From NCBI GenBank assembly GCA_025667525.1, contig JANFOE010000577.1, positions 248,001-312,000 on the forward strand: 64,000 bases of DNA, written 5' to 3'. The DNA comes from Glebionis coronaria (taxonomy: Eukaryota > Streptophyta > Magnoliopsida > Asterales > Asteraceae). Numbering within the stretch: the stretch's first letter is position 1; each line of letters starts with the position of its first letter. Of this stretch, positions 10,695 through 21,910 are shown one piece after another. Position numbers and translations under genes: made by a program. The notes below the pieces were generated by a model. It was not told the origin of the DNA and ran no database searches. It was given only the letters and a program-made list of their open reading frames with translations.

Positions 10695-13600
10695 TGTAAC
10701 ACCCCATTTTGGAAATGGAATATTACGCATAATCATGGCGTGTCATCAAAGCATACAAGGATAAATGTCTAAGCATTATTCGACCATAAAAGGGAAATAC
10801 CGGAATCAAACATCGGTAACCCCAAAGTAAAGCTCATCACACACAAACATAAATACTGTAAAAGGAAAGGACGAAACAATGTCCATAGCAACTGTATTAA
10901 AGTAAAGGAAATGCATAAAGTAAAGAAAGACAGTAAAGCTTCCAATCCATATGCACGTACGTTTGAGATCTACGAGCGTCCCTGAGTACCTGCCGTTTTG
11001 GGAACATGAAAAGGAAAACGGCTGAGCAAGACGCTCAGTGCACGGATGTACAATATAGCATGAAATAGGATAAACATGTAACATATAACAGCGGAAGACT
11101 AAGTTCTGAGTAAACTGGTTAAGTATTAGGAAAACTGGTTTTATAGTTTGAAAAGCCTTATGTTTATCTTATGAAAACTGTTTTAACATAAATATACCAT
11201 AGCCCATATAGGTCATGAAAAGGTCACGTGCATGAATACTTGGAGGGGTGACCTCATCATGCTGATTAGAGGGGATGCCTCTAATTAATATACTGGTTTG
11301 GGTAGGAGGGATCAACTCCTTGTGAAGGATGCAAGGCACACACCACATTCACCATGATAAACTGAATAAAACATGTAACTAGGATGCACCCATACGCCCC
11401 ACCTGATATAATAATATGGCCAAAACTGAAAAGGGACGCCACGAGCAATCACTCCGCCGTGGGGAAGTCATAACATTGGTGCCTCCAATGTTATGGTTAT
11501 GGTACCTCCATAACTAGGTGAAACTGGTCATGCTTGTATATGGCTATAGATTATGCTAATTAAACATAAGCAGTTCAAAACAATAAAACAAATGCGGGGG
11601 AAAACAGTTGGCTGCATACGGGGAAATCCTAATAACGAAAGAATGTCCATACTGAAAGGACGGGAATCCGTACCTCAAGTCCAGTGAATGAACGGAAGAA
11701 AGACTCCTATTTCTGGATCACTAACGCTACATGAATACACACGTGTATAAGTATCGATTCACTGATTACGTACTGGGTTTTATGTCTCATTTTAGCTGAC
11801 TTGGTATGTTTTAAGTCATGATTCACTATTTAAAGCCTTAAACTGTGTTTATCTTGTATTTTGATTAATCTGTTTAAGTATTACTGGTATTTCATGTATT
11901 ATTATACTTACTGTGTAATAATAAGTAACTTTCCAAAAATAGCAGGTTTCCAAAAATAGAAGGTTTCCAAAAATAGAAAGTTTCCAAAAATAGAAAGTTT
12001 CCAAAAATAGAAAGTTACCAAAAATAGAAAGTTTCCAAAAATAAAAAGTTTCCAAAAATAGAAAGTTTCCAAAAATAGAAAGTTTCCTAAAATAGAATTT
12101 ACTGCTTAAAATAGATTAGTTTCTAAAAATAGAAAGTTTCCAAAAATAGATCAGCTGCCTTAATTAAATAAGTTTCTATATATAGAAGGTTTCCATGATT
12201 AGATTAGCTGCCTGAATTCGATAGATTTCCATATATAGAAGGTTTCCATTAATAGATTAGTTGCCTTATTTAATTAAGTTTCTATAAATAGAAGTTTCCA
12301 TATTTAGAATTAAGCTGGTTACATAAGCTAACATATAAGTCTACGTGTTTATAAGCTGATTTCTTAAGTCATATGATATAGTATATAGTTTAATTATTAT
12401 TTCATGTATTTTAATTAAACTATAGGTTAAGCATTTTAATTAAAGTATAACATGTTTTAATTAAAATGAAATGAAAAATACTTAGGTTAAAATGTGTATT
12501 ATTATTATTAATAATATAACCTAAGTCATGTCTAAATTAATTAATTATAGGCATGTTTTAAATAATTAATTAATTATAACTTATAACATAAAATACTTAG
12601 GTTAAATTAATATCATGCTAAATTAATAATTAGGATAACCTAAGTCATGATTTAATTAATATCTCATGTTATTAATTAATTTATATCCTAAGTTCATGAT
12701 TCATAAAAATTAACATGTAACCTAGATCATGATTTAACCAACGAACCATGAATCGGGCATGAATTCGACACCGTACCCCGAGCCAAACTCGGGGCACGTG
12801 TGCCTCCTTGCTGTCGTGGGTCCCACAAGCACCAACCAAGACCAAAATGGTCTTGGTGGTGGCGGCAATAAGCAAACCAAACCCCCCTCGGGTTTGTTTG
12901 CTAGGCGGCTAAAACAAACACCCTTTTTATAACGTTCTTTGATTTTAATTTACCCCAAAACATGTTAGATCAATGTTTAATTATCATGTTTTAATAAGAA
13001 AAATAATAACATGTTCATGAAAATAATCAAAGATCAAAAAGAATTAAAAAGAAGGGTTTAGAATGATATACCAACACGTAGCTTGAAAGGGGATGAACAA
13101 ACACGGTTTCTAGCACTTGTATTTAATGTCAAAAATCAACAACACCCTCCTATGGTGGTGATGTAGGTGGCGGCACAAAAGGAACCAAGGAGGAGGAGGA
13201 GAAAACTTTTTAGGTTAAAATGTTATTTTGCTTGAAAGTGAAAAATGAAAAACATATTTACCATAACCCCCCTTTACTTGTAAAAGTCCATGGGCTTAGC
13301 CCATTTCTTGTTGTTGTGCCGTGGGTATGGGGGCCCCACATGGGGTACCCGTACCTTTCTCGTGTCCCGATGTTTCGTGTTCGTTCGTGGTTAACGTGTT
13401 CGTGTTTAAAGTGTTTCTGTTTATTTTATCATGTCGTTTATCGTAATTTTAACGCTCGTAATTGTATTATATGTATATACGTAATTATTCTAGTTCGTAT
13501 TTTAAATGGTGATCATGATTTAATTATGTTCACGTGACATATTTATTAACTGTTTATCATGAGTTCGTACGTAATCGATACTTATCATGTCATACACGTA

Positions 13601-13715
13601 TGCACTTGCTTGATTACTAGTACATGAATGTGATCAATACTAAATAAGGTAAGTTTTAATCTAGGACGTACGATCTTAAGGGCACTATTCATGGTAAAAG
13701 CATGCGGGTTTTACA
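10695..13715 (-). repeat. Gypsy 5' LTR (right copy; promoter copy)
   Basis: This copy has the same 3021 bp as the left one, including the ten-copy 17-bp minisatellite (about 11926-12090). It lies next to the PBS, so it is the functional 5' LTR and carries the element promoter on the - strand. Differences from the left copy that I saw include an extra G near 11433, a lost A near 12819, and scattered substitutions. It is followed by target-site copy GGCTA (13716-13720). Confidence 0.95.
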
Positions 13716-13722
13716 GGCTAAG

Positions 13723-14135
13723 TGTCAGATTAGTTAGTATAGTCAAATATGGAATGTGTAATGACGGTTCAGACTCTATATATACCATCACTTATGATGG
13801 TTTAGAGGACATCACTATTAAGAGTCGATTCAGGAATCGACTTCGACTGGTTTTTCTCCTTTGTGTACCAGTCGGTTTCAACTCGGTTGAGAGTTGGTTT
13901 CTCCCCCTCATCTCTAGAATAAAGAGGTGAGGGGGAGGGGTCATTGTAACTCATTCTTTATCAATAAACTAATTGGGACGATTAGGGTACATACCTTGTG
14001 TGTGTCTTTTCTGTAGATGGCTTCATAGATCGATGTTCTGCATCTAGTATCCAGGTTGTAGTAGTCGAATTACTACAAAAGTCTTTCGTAACTTTACATG
14101 TTGTGAGTGATCTTAGAACACTTGTGTTAGTGTCA
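13723..14135 (+). repeat. Probable 3' LTR of the decayed copia element
   Basis: The sequence resumes the host copia element after the gypsy insertion. It begins TGTCAGATTAG directly behind the interrupted polypurine tract and contains a TATA-like CTATATATACC (about 13775), a polypurine stretch near 13930 and an AATAAA-type signal near 13963. The right boundary is uncertain because the 5' LTR is outside the window and no TSD can be compared; TGTGTTAGTGTCA at about 14133 is a candidate end. Confidence 0.6.
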
Positions 14136-16380
14136 TGAAATTGATAATTCACTTAGGTGCCGTTTAGTTTGAGATTTTAAAATTTCAGAATTCTAAATTC
14201 TAGTAAATTAAAATCCTCAAGACTTTAAAATTTCGAAATTTAAAATGCCCACTGATGTTTGGTTGACAAAAATTTATATTATTTTGAAATCTTGATATTG
14301 AGACGACTCAATTAACACGAATAAATATTTTTCATATTGACTTAATAAAAAGTTGAGTCGACCCAACTAACCATAATCCAACCAACACACATTTAACATA
14401 TGGCATTTGTTTGAAAATAAACCTAAAGTTGCTAGAACAAAATGCTTTGAGAAAATTAAAGATAATCACCTGGACAAAAATGGTGATATATTGTCAATAT
14501 CTAAGCGAATAACTCGAATAACCCAAGAACCCTTGTACATGCTATTATGGATACGATGTGAGTGATACAAATTCCTTTATGGATTTGATTTGTTCAAAAA
14601 GCATATATAATGTTATTACCAACATCGAATTTTTACTAGATTATAACACCACTTTTGTGTTTATTAAAAAGTCGGTGCATTGATGTTTCATGAAAGAAGT
14701 AATTTATTCGTCTGTGTGCTTCACAGAGCCTCGAGATAATAGTCTCCCTTTTAATCGTCTTCGACTGTCCTGAAGATCTCCTTCTGGAAAGCAAAAGCAG
14801 TAAGTCCTTTCTTTTATTTCACAATCTTTTTTTCTAGTTCACTCTTACAAAAAAAACATACTGCTACGGTTATGGTTGTAAATGACCACATCTTGCCAAT
14901 TATGTAGTATATAGCAAAAGTTTGATTATGCCGTCAAAGTTTTTTTTTAATTTTTTATCAAGATTTGAGACCAAACTGCATAAACCTAGCCTTTTTCACC
15001 CTTCTCAGCTTTGGCTCAATCTATTTTAATTTGTTAAACTTCCTAATTATTGTTACTGTGTTAAACTTTATTTTGAAATAGTCGCATCACAACTATATTT
15101 TTGCGTTACAATACACGTTTAAACACTGTCTCTTTGTATTGGTGCAGGAAACAAGGTGTACATATATTCTCAATTCACTGTCTCTCGTGGAGCTTGAGTG
15201 CTCGAGTTATCAGGTCAACTTAATTAGCAGATCCAGAAGCACCTCTAGTATAAGCTACAACATAATTACATTAATGCCCTAATGGTTTATAAGATGTATC
15301 GAACAACTCTTAAGTGGCGACACCAAATTTTAAAATATCAGTTGACAACCTTATTTTTGCACTACAAAAGATAAAACAACAATTAAGTTCGAAACCTATT
15401 CAAGTTTATATCTACAACCACAGTTAATAGAACCACGCATAATCATTTATAAGTCAGTGAAGCATTTGATCAAACAATTGGTATACACATACGATTCAGC
15501 AATCAAAGACAAATCATTCGGAGATTTTACCTTAGAAATAATTCGTGTTTGGTGAATTTGACAGGAATTAAGTTACAAATGGAAATCCAAAATAAGCACA
15601 AACAAGCTGAAAATTAAGCTCAACATTAAGTGGTGTGTGTGTATGTGTGACTGTTTGGTGAAAAATAGCCACGTGTCCTTTTTGGACTCATTTTCAGTTT
15701 ACTTCTATAATTTACCATTCTATCCCTTCCTTAGTCAATATATATATATATACATATATCTTTTTTATATAAAAAAAATCACACAATTTCATACTTTTTT
15801 AAAATTAGGACCTGAAATGGAGAAAACAGGTGCTTTCAGAAGAAAATCGACAACATTCCACATTTATCAAGATTTAAACGAAGTGTAAGAAAATCAACCA
15901 GCACGAGAAAATGAGTTCACCGATATGGGCCTCGTGCCATGAACCGGTCCAACATATATATGAACTAGTATAAAACCTGAAGCCCAAAACAAAATTCTAT
16001 GGAGTAGTTTTTAAAAACATTCAAACCCAAAAACAAAAAAGAATTATTGAGAGGTTCAATGTGGGGGATTCCGTCCTAGCTAGAGTTCAATGACATCTTT
16101 TTTAATTCTATTTAAAATAGAGGTAAAAGTGTTTCCCATTTTGAATACTCAAAGAATATTGGGCATCTTATGTTTCTAATGACGTGTGTGTGACCTGATT
16201 CAGAACTTATAATCAGGTTAAACAAATATATTAGTAATTCAAGTGAGGACCATTTGAATAAGTATTACTTGAGTACTATAATACTAATAATATTGCATTA
16301 TAGAAGATATCCGACTACAATCAAGTGATAGAGTAATTCAAATATAGATTCTTACGTATAAGAATCTAGATCCACTAGAG
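14136..16380. other. Intergenic sequence with short exon-like and repeat-related segments
   Basis: No convincing gene is present. At 14725-14799 a stretch ends in a good splice donor (AGCA|GTAAGT), and at 15148 an acceptor-like TTGGTGCAG occurs, but no protein frame connects them. The block 15299-15575 resembles 46440-46690 in the same orientation (shared AACTCTTAAGTGG-type, CAATCATTTATAAG and AAATAATTCGTGTTTG words). The rest is AT-rich. Confidence 0.5.
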
Positions 16381-16810
16381 CGGATGTATTTATGCTTAGT
16401 GGAAAGCTATTTCTTAGAAATCTTGAAATTATTTCAAAGAGACAGTTATAGCTAAATCTATGATGAAATATGAATTTATTATTTGAGATAAATTTATAGA
16501 ATATACGGGAAAGTTTACGCTAATTCGTAAAGGACATACCAAGATGGCTTATACTCATAACGACCATATTTATAAAGTGTGATAGTCAATTGAATTTGAC
16601 AGAGCTCGTATCACAATGTAAAATGGTAAGTTGAGACATATCCATCATAGATTGTGATTTTTGCGACAACTACTCTCAACTAGAGTTATCATGATTGACT
16701 ACGTAAAGTCAAAGGATAACATCGCGGATCCACTTACAAAAGGATTAATCAGAGAGTTAGTTAGTGAGTCGTCTAAAGGAATGAGACTAAATCCCTTAAA
16801 GAAATAAGTT
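16381..16810 (+). pseudogene. Second copia remnant: RNase H end
   Basis: Reading across stops and frame changes gives the end of a copia pol: a degenerate primer-grip/RNase H block, then SRHIR-like text, then IDYVKSKDNIADPLTKGLI at about 16695-16750 and RELVSESSKGM to 16785. DPLTKG is the conserved end of copia pol. No open frame longer than about 50 codons survives. It differs in sequence from the element at 1-2340. Confidence 0.72.
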
Positions 16811-17427
16811 TCTATGAAGGAAAACCTAACCTAGTTGACTGGAGATCCCAAGATCTGGTTTCAATAGGACAACCTAATCATAGAAATATGGGGGAAGTCA
16901 CATCAATATGGGGGAGTTACTTAAAATAGTAACTTTCCTAGTCTATTCCAATAACAATGTGACTTGTTAAGATGTTAAACATATGGCTTAATGATTCAAG
17001 ATGAAATCATAAAGCATAATGGTTCAAGGTGAAATCGCAAACATATGTTTTTAATGATTCAAGATGAAATCACCTATGTGAGAGAGAAGTGGAGTCGCTT
17101 TGAAAGGAAATGTGGGGGGGGGGGGCGCAATTCCTAAGAGCTCTTACAGAACAAGGATAGTGTTCATGACCATAACGAACACGACTATGAGGACTTAACA
17201 TTATCAGGGAGAGTCTTGTGTGAGTGTGTATTGTCGTGTACGTAAACAGAGGCTGAGTTCAAGGACATCACGTCTACTTAGATCTAGGAGACTAAGTGCA
17301 TCTCACAAGGGAAGGTTCAAAGGGTCACACCTACCTATCCTATGCAAGATTCAACTGTTGGAATTTTATTAAAACTTTTGTGTATTACGACTGATCTCTA
17401 TTCATGTGGGGGGTTATTAGAAAATGT
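16811..17427 (+). other. 3' non-coding region of the second copia remnant
   Basis: This segment lies between the pol end and the LTR. It contains three related segments with the word GATTCAAGATGAAATCA or close variants (about 16993, 17022, 17057), a nine-G run at 17117, and a polypurine-like GTGGGGGGTTATTAG at 17406 just before the LTR. Confidence 0.5.
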
Positions 17428-17757
17428 TGTTGGTAAAATGACTTTTGACCAACTTTGGACACAATTATGTATATGTATGTATCCTATATATTAGTGATAC
17501 TTCATAGGTTCGCGTTCTCCTTTAAGAGAGCTTCGCAATAAGCCTTTCTATGTCTAAAATGAAGCTGATGTGAATGAGATATCGTGTCTCAAAGTTAGGC
17601 ATTTGGTATCATGCTTAAAGAGAAAAAATAGTTTATTTTTTATCCCACATCGAAGGGATGAGTGAACTGAAAGGGAGTCTATTGTGTATAAATAGAGGCA
17701 TAACTTCATATTTTTTTCACAAATCAAATCAATAAGTATTATTATTGATTTCCAACA
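17428..17757 (+). repeat. 3' LTR of the second copia remnant
   Basis: The 330-bp segment starts TGTTGG and ends CCAACA, the inverted ends usual for copia LTRs. It sits just after a purine-rich tract and behind the pol remnant. It contains a TATA-like TGTGTATAAATAGAGGC (17673) followed by leader sequence. No 5' LTR or TSD can be compared in the window. Confidence 0.72.
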
Positions 17758-18149
17758 TATGGAGTATGCATCTGAAAAGGTGAAATTTCAGGCAATTTTG
17801 TTAAGTCCGTTACTCTGGAAAATAGACGACGAATATGTTTTAAGGGAAGCGTGTGAAACACATGCCTCGGCTCTTTAGTTCTAAGCGTGTCTTACGCGTG
17901 TCTCGACTTGCGATTTAGTAAGTCTTTTTATTATTTTATTGTTTTTTTAATTATCGTTTATAATTATGTCTGTATTTGTTTTTTTGTTATTTATATTTTG
18001 TTATTTCTTTTACGTTAATTTATATAATTTGATTAATTCTAATTATTTGATTTATAAATAAAAGTATTAAGTTTTCCTACAAAAACAATTGATTAAAAAA
18101 ACGACTTTTTGTTTAACCATTTTTTACCTAATAAAAAATATTTTTTTTA
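17758..18149. other. AT-rich spacer, no gene seen
   Basis: Only low-complexity AT-rich sequence is present after a short GC-richer stretch at 17780-17920. I find no coding frame, RNA gene or clear terminal repeat. Confidence 0.5.
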
Positions 18150-18585
18150 ATTTTTAAAGATAAATTTAGTGACTAAATTCATTATAATATTTTCAGTTAA
18201 TTTTAAATTTATATTAATCTCAACTGACACTAATAAACTTAAAAAGATCCACACAGGAAAAAAATAAAAATATATTTAAGAAAACGTTAAAAACCAAACG
18301 TCTCCTAAATAAAAAGGTTCTAGAAGACGACTTTGTATTACACAAAAATAAAACAATCAAGAATCCAGGGAATGAACCCCTATAAACCTTACCTCGTGAA
18401 AGTTACTCACTGACCCCGGTCACTAAACCACCTGAACTGTGGTTAATGAAACCCCTAATCATGTCACTAAACCTTTTAAACGATAGCAACTAAAGCTTAC
18501 ACAAACCTTTTGTCACTGAACCCTTCTCCCTGATCACTTTAGTGTGGTGTAGTGTATGATAGCTATCATGAGTATGCACTTTGAA
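18150..18585. repeat. Dispersed repeat, copy A
   Basis: This block resembles 35060-35458 in the same orientation: an AT-rich part followed by a series of CACTGAACCC / AACCTCCTAAA-type words and ending ATGCACTTTGAAC in both. A weaker match to the AT-rich part is at 53540-53700. No termini or coding sequence were recognised, so the class is unknown. Confidence 0.55.
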
Positions 18586-18875
18586 CTGTTGGATTATACA
18601 CCATCAAATTCCAACAAATTGCTTGTATAAGTATTTACTAAATACATGTGTATATCAGTATCACATACATGTACAAAGTGAAAGGTTCTTTTCAGAACCA
18701 AATAAATATACAGAACTGCGAGAACCACCTTTTACTCTTAACTCTGTATATGTATTTTTCTTGTTATGTTTAAATTAAACGTTTAATAATTGTTTTATTG
18801 CTTATAGATTCGAGTATGATGAGCAATATGAATAGTGCACATGTGTTTTCGTACTATTTATCGCAAAGATAGTTA

Positions 18876-19468
18876 ACAATAAACCTTAACTTATGAATAC
18901 AGTCGTAGCTGTTTGATTCACTAAGTTACACGCACTAATGTTCTTAATATCTCCAAAGTGTTAAACATTAATGCAAGGATACACATCCTATTTATAGTGT
19001 TACGAGTTTGACTTGAACAGTACTTGATGTCGACTACACAAGCTTTTACAAGTTCCCACATCAGTCACATGATGTCCTTCTATTCTTGGTAGTCTTCCAT
19101 TATGCTTTAAGGAACAGTTGTCCAAAACAGTTTCCTTATTCTTCATATTCTCGAACACACAAATGGCATGTCCAAAGTGTGCTGAGAGTTATCAGGGTAT
19201 TGCCACCCCTGTTAACTCTCAACCCCTCGGAGTCCCTAATACATCTTGGCTGTTATCCATCACAGCCAAGGAGTATGTCTTCAGGTAATCTTCGACTTCC
19301 CTGACAATGTCTCTGACATGGACTCCTCTGAGGTTGCTCACAGAGACTCGGATCTCTGTGAGTCTTGTGAAACTTGCCTGCCTCCTAGGCACAGGCAAGG
19401 GACTATCTATCAGCCTAATTATGTTTAAATCAATGAACAGGGAATCTAACAAGTTTAGATTCCCAACA
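18876..19468 (-). repeat. Sirevirus 3' LTR, truncated
   Basis: It begins (- strand) TGTTGGGAATCT right after the PPT and follows the right LTR for 593 bp with a TATA-like CTATAAATAG (18988-18997). It then breaks off 153 bp before the expected end, at the point matching 30315. The flank beyond 18876 is unrelated to the LTR. Confidence 0.9.
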
Positions 19469-19486
19469 ATCTCCCCCTATTTAAAC
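19469..19486 (-). promoter_or_regulatory. Sirevirus polypurine tract
   Basis: On the - strand the sequence AAATAGGGGGAGAT directly precedes the LTR start TGTTGG. This is the usual copia plus-strand priming site. An identical tract lies at 30908-30925. Confidence 0.88.
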
Positions 19487-19657
19487 ATAAATAGTGCTAG
19501 ATCTAACTAAGTTAAGGTAAGTGAGTTTAACAGCTTCTTCTTACACATAACAGATCTAAACAAACATACCTCATGATTTTATTAAGACTTAAAGAAAAAT
19601 TACAAGTTCATTACATAAGTTAAATAAAAGATGAAGGTAAAAGGGCTGACACTATCT

Positions 19658-20407
19658 TCAATAGTCATCATTTTTTATTCTTTCTTCAGCTTCGGCCACA
19701 TCTAATCTGTTATCAATTTCATCCTGCAAAGTCTTTGCAAACTTCTTGGAATACTCTGAGTTGATCTTGAGACACTTCTTGTGACAGAGTAGCTGAATAG
19801 TTGAAGCCAGGCAAAGCTCATCTTCCCTCTGAAAAGCATATTGGCAGGCTTTGTTCATAAATGCCATTCCTCTTTCAGGCACTGAGTATGTCTGACCATC
19901 AACAGGTCCAACAATACCATTAGGAAGGATCAGATCCCTGTGCATTCCATCCACACGAACATCTTCAGTAACAAAAGTTTCATCAATGATTTGAGAAATT
20001 CTTCTTCTTTTGTTGCCTGTCTTTGGGGGTCCTTGTTCGAAAAGCTGTGGAGGAGGATCAATCTTGAGTTTGGCAGCTGTTTCCTTGATCCAGTTAAACT
20101 TAGCCTTAAGAGTTTTAAGCAGAAGAAAATTTGCCTGTCCAGACTTTTTGGCAGCTAAGGCTTCGAGTTCAAACCATTCTGATAACCCAAGTGTTTTTAA
20201 CCTGAAGTTGTCAAACACATCCATATTCCTCTGTTGATTATCCCTCCATAAGATCATCTGTGGGGTGTTTGTGGACTTGTGAATGGTGTATCTAAACTTG
20301 GTTATCTTGCCAGCAGCATACCTATTGTTCACGCAGGCATCATAGTCAGCTTTGACTTTCTTTAAGGCCTCAGCGCGTTTAAGTTCCATTTCCCTCAACC
20401 TTTGTTT
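19658..20407 (-). pseudogene. Sirevirus extra ORF, C-terminal part behind an in-frame stop
   Basis: This frame of about 246 codons is in the same phase as the ORF upstream and is cut from it by one TAA (20408-20410). The sequence is basic and helical (KRAEALKKVKADYDACVNNRY), with WFELEALAAKKSGQANFLLLK and a C-terminal LDVAEAEERIKNDDY. I recognise no enzyme motif, signal peptide or membrane segment. It probably belongs to the same protein as the part before the stop. It could instead be reached by readthrough. The second copy at 31097-31837 gives an identical predicted protein and has the same stop. Confidence 0.7.
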
Positions 20408-21910
20408 TTATTTTTCTTTTTCAGGTGGTGTCATCTTCCTCAGAGTGGCTTCATTTAATTCTTTGGCTGCCTTGAGCTCACTTAGTCTTTTGAATTCCTC
20501 AGCCTGTTGCTCTATTTCTTCAGGCGTTAAAGGTCTCTCATCGGAAGGTGTAAAGGTTGAAAAGTGGGAAAGGTCTGTTGTGGATCCTCCTGTCTCTAGC
20601 ATCGCAGCTATCTTCTTAAGTTTGGTGTCAGTATCAACCAAAACTATCTCTTTACCTTTCTTTGAGACAGAGGACTCCACACTTATGTTTTTCAAATCAT
20701 CAGCTCTTTTGAGGAACGCTGTCTGAGCCTGATTTTGAATAGATTTTGGTAGGGAGCTCACAGTGAATTTAAGTTTCTTGGCTGCTGGTTCATCATCATC
20801 CTCAGGCTTGCTGATGTTAACTAAGATCATGGATTTAGATGAGTCAGCGCCATCTTGTGTTTGTTGCTCCCCCTGAGTCTGATCCTCATCATCAGGTACT
20901 ATGACTGGTGTGATGACTTGAAGAGGAACAGGTGTTGTTGAAGGATTGGCTGAAGATGAGCCTTGTTCAGCAGATGCAAGGCTGAGTATATTAGTCTTCT
21001 CCCCCTCACGTTTATCCTTACTTTTCTTATGCTTGGATGAACGTGCCTGAAATCTTCTTGCAATCTGCTCCACAGAGGCAGCCATGGCACGCTGTCTTTT
21101 CTTTGATGCCCTGGCAATCTTCAGCAATAGGTTGGCATTGGCATTGGTATTTGCCTGAACACGCCTGACAATAAAACCAGCATGGTTGTATTGCCTGTTA
21201 CGTACTGCATTGAAGTGCCTGTTCATGTTGTTTTCTTGTTCATGTAACAATGCAGGGACAACTGAGTCAATTGCATTCTTGATTCGTGTCGAGAGATGAC
21301 TTAGTCCCTGGGCCACACCTTTTCTTGCACCCTCCTGAATAGGCTCAGTGACAGCCTCAGTCACAGCCTTCTTTATAATACCTGGAAAGGTGACAGTAAA
21401 ATTGTGCATCTCTGACTTGATCACGTCCAGCTTTCTTGATAAGCGCTCAATATCAGACTGATGGTGTACAGGCTGAAGATTCTTGATATTGAGGCTTTGT
21501 TGCGCAAAATCATCCTCCCTTGGAATCAAGTCGAAGTTAGTCTGGGTAGGATGATCAAACAAGAGGAATTCAGCTGTTGGATCATAACTTGGTCTTTGGA
21601 AGACTGTTGTTGCAGATGTAGCAGAATTTTGTGTGTCAACAGCTTCCTTAAGAGGAGAAGTCTTGTCATCTTCTTTAGGAGGAGAGGCTGACAGCTGGTC
21701 ATCCTCATCTTCTTCCTCCTCTTCATCAAACATTCCCTCAGGGAATTCATCTTCAGGCATTGGTTCAAACTCAGCGACATAATCTTCTACTGAAAGCATT
21801 TCTTCATCAGCATTGAGCACAAGTTCTTCTTCAATCGGAATGTCCTGAGTTATTGTTTCAGCCTCCTTTTCATGTACCTGAGGTTCTTGGACTGGCTGTA
21901 CAATTTCAGC
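20408..21910 (-). CDS. Sirevirus extra ORF, exon 2
   Basis: The frame is open from the 3' splice site (TTGCAG|GCTGAA at 21910/21911) to TAA 20408-20410, about 500 codons. It has no ATG near its beginning, as expected for a downstream exon. The N-terminal part is very acidic (a Glu/Asp run after FPEGMFDE). The middle part contains ITVTFPGIIKKAVTEAVTEP-like amphipathic helix text and HLSTRIKNAID, followed by Lys-rich stretches (KKRQRAMAAS, SKHKKSKDKR) that may act as nuclear or nucleic-acid-binding signals. No transmembrane segment is visible, which argues against an envelope role. Function unknown. Confidence 0.78.
   Translation of the reverse strand, partial: AEIVQPVQEPQVHEKEAETITQDIPIEEELVLNADEEMLSVEDYVAEFEPMPEDEFPEGMFDEEEEEDEDDQLSASPPKEDDKTSPLKEAVDTQNSATSATTVFQRPSYDPTAEFLLFDHPTQTNFDLIPREDDFAQQSLNIKNLQPVHHQSDIERLSRKLDVIKSEMHNFTVTFPGIIKKAVTEAVTEPIQEGARKGVAQGLSHLSTRIKNAIDSVVPALLHEQENNMNRHFNAVRNRQYNHAGFIVRRVQANTNANANLLLKIARASKKRQRAMAASVEQIARRFQARSSKHKKSKDKREGEKTNILSLASAEQGSSSANPSTTPVPLQVITPVIVPDDEDQTQGEQQTQDGADSSKSMILVNISKPEDDDEPAAKKLKFTVSSLPKSIQNQAQTAFLKRADDLKNISVESSVSKKGKEIVLVDTDTKLKKIAAMLETGGSTTDLSHFSTFTPSDERPLTPEEIEQQAEEFKRLSELKAAKELNEATLRKMTPPEKEK

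Larger units (their letters stand above)
2341..13715 (-). mobile_element. Complete Ty3/gypsy chromovirus (probably Tekay/Del clade), - strand
   Basis: Two 3021-bp direct repeats (2341-5361 and 10695-13715) begin TGTAACACCCC and end TTTTACA. They are flanked by a perfect 5-bp target duplication GGCTA (2336-2340 and 13716-13720). On the - strand the order is LTR, PBS, gag, zinc knuckle, protease, RT, RNase H, integrase, chromodomain-like tail, LTR, which is the Ty3/gypsy order. By eye the LTRs differ at roughly 15-20 single bases and two compensating 1-base indels, so the insertion is young. It is nested in a copia element. One in-frame stop in the integrase suggests that this copy needs help to move. 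Confidence 0.96.

Noticed and set aside
14157..14290. MITE beginning GTGCCGTTTAGTTTGAG
   Set aside because: Looks like a transposon terminus, but no inverted partner or TSD could be found by eye.
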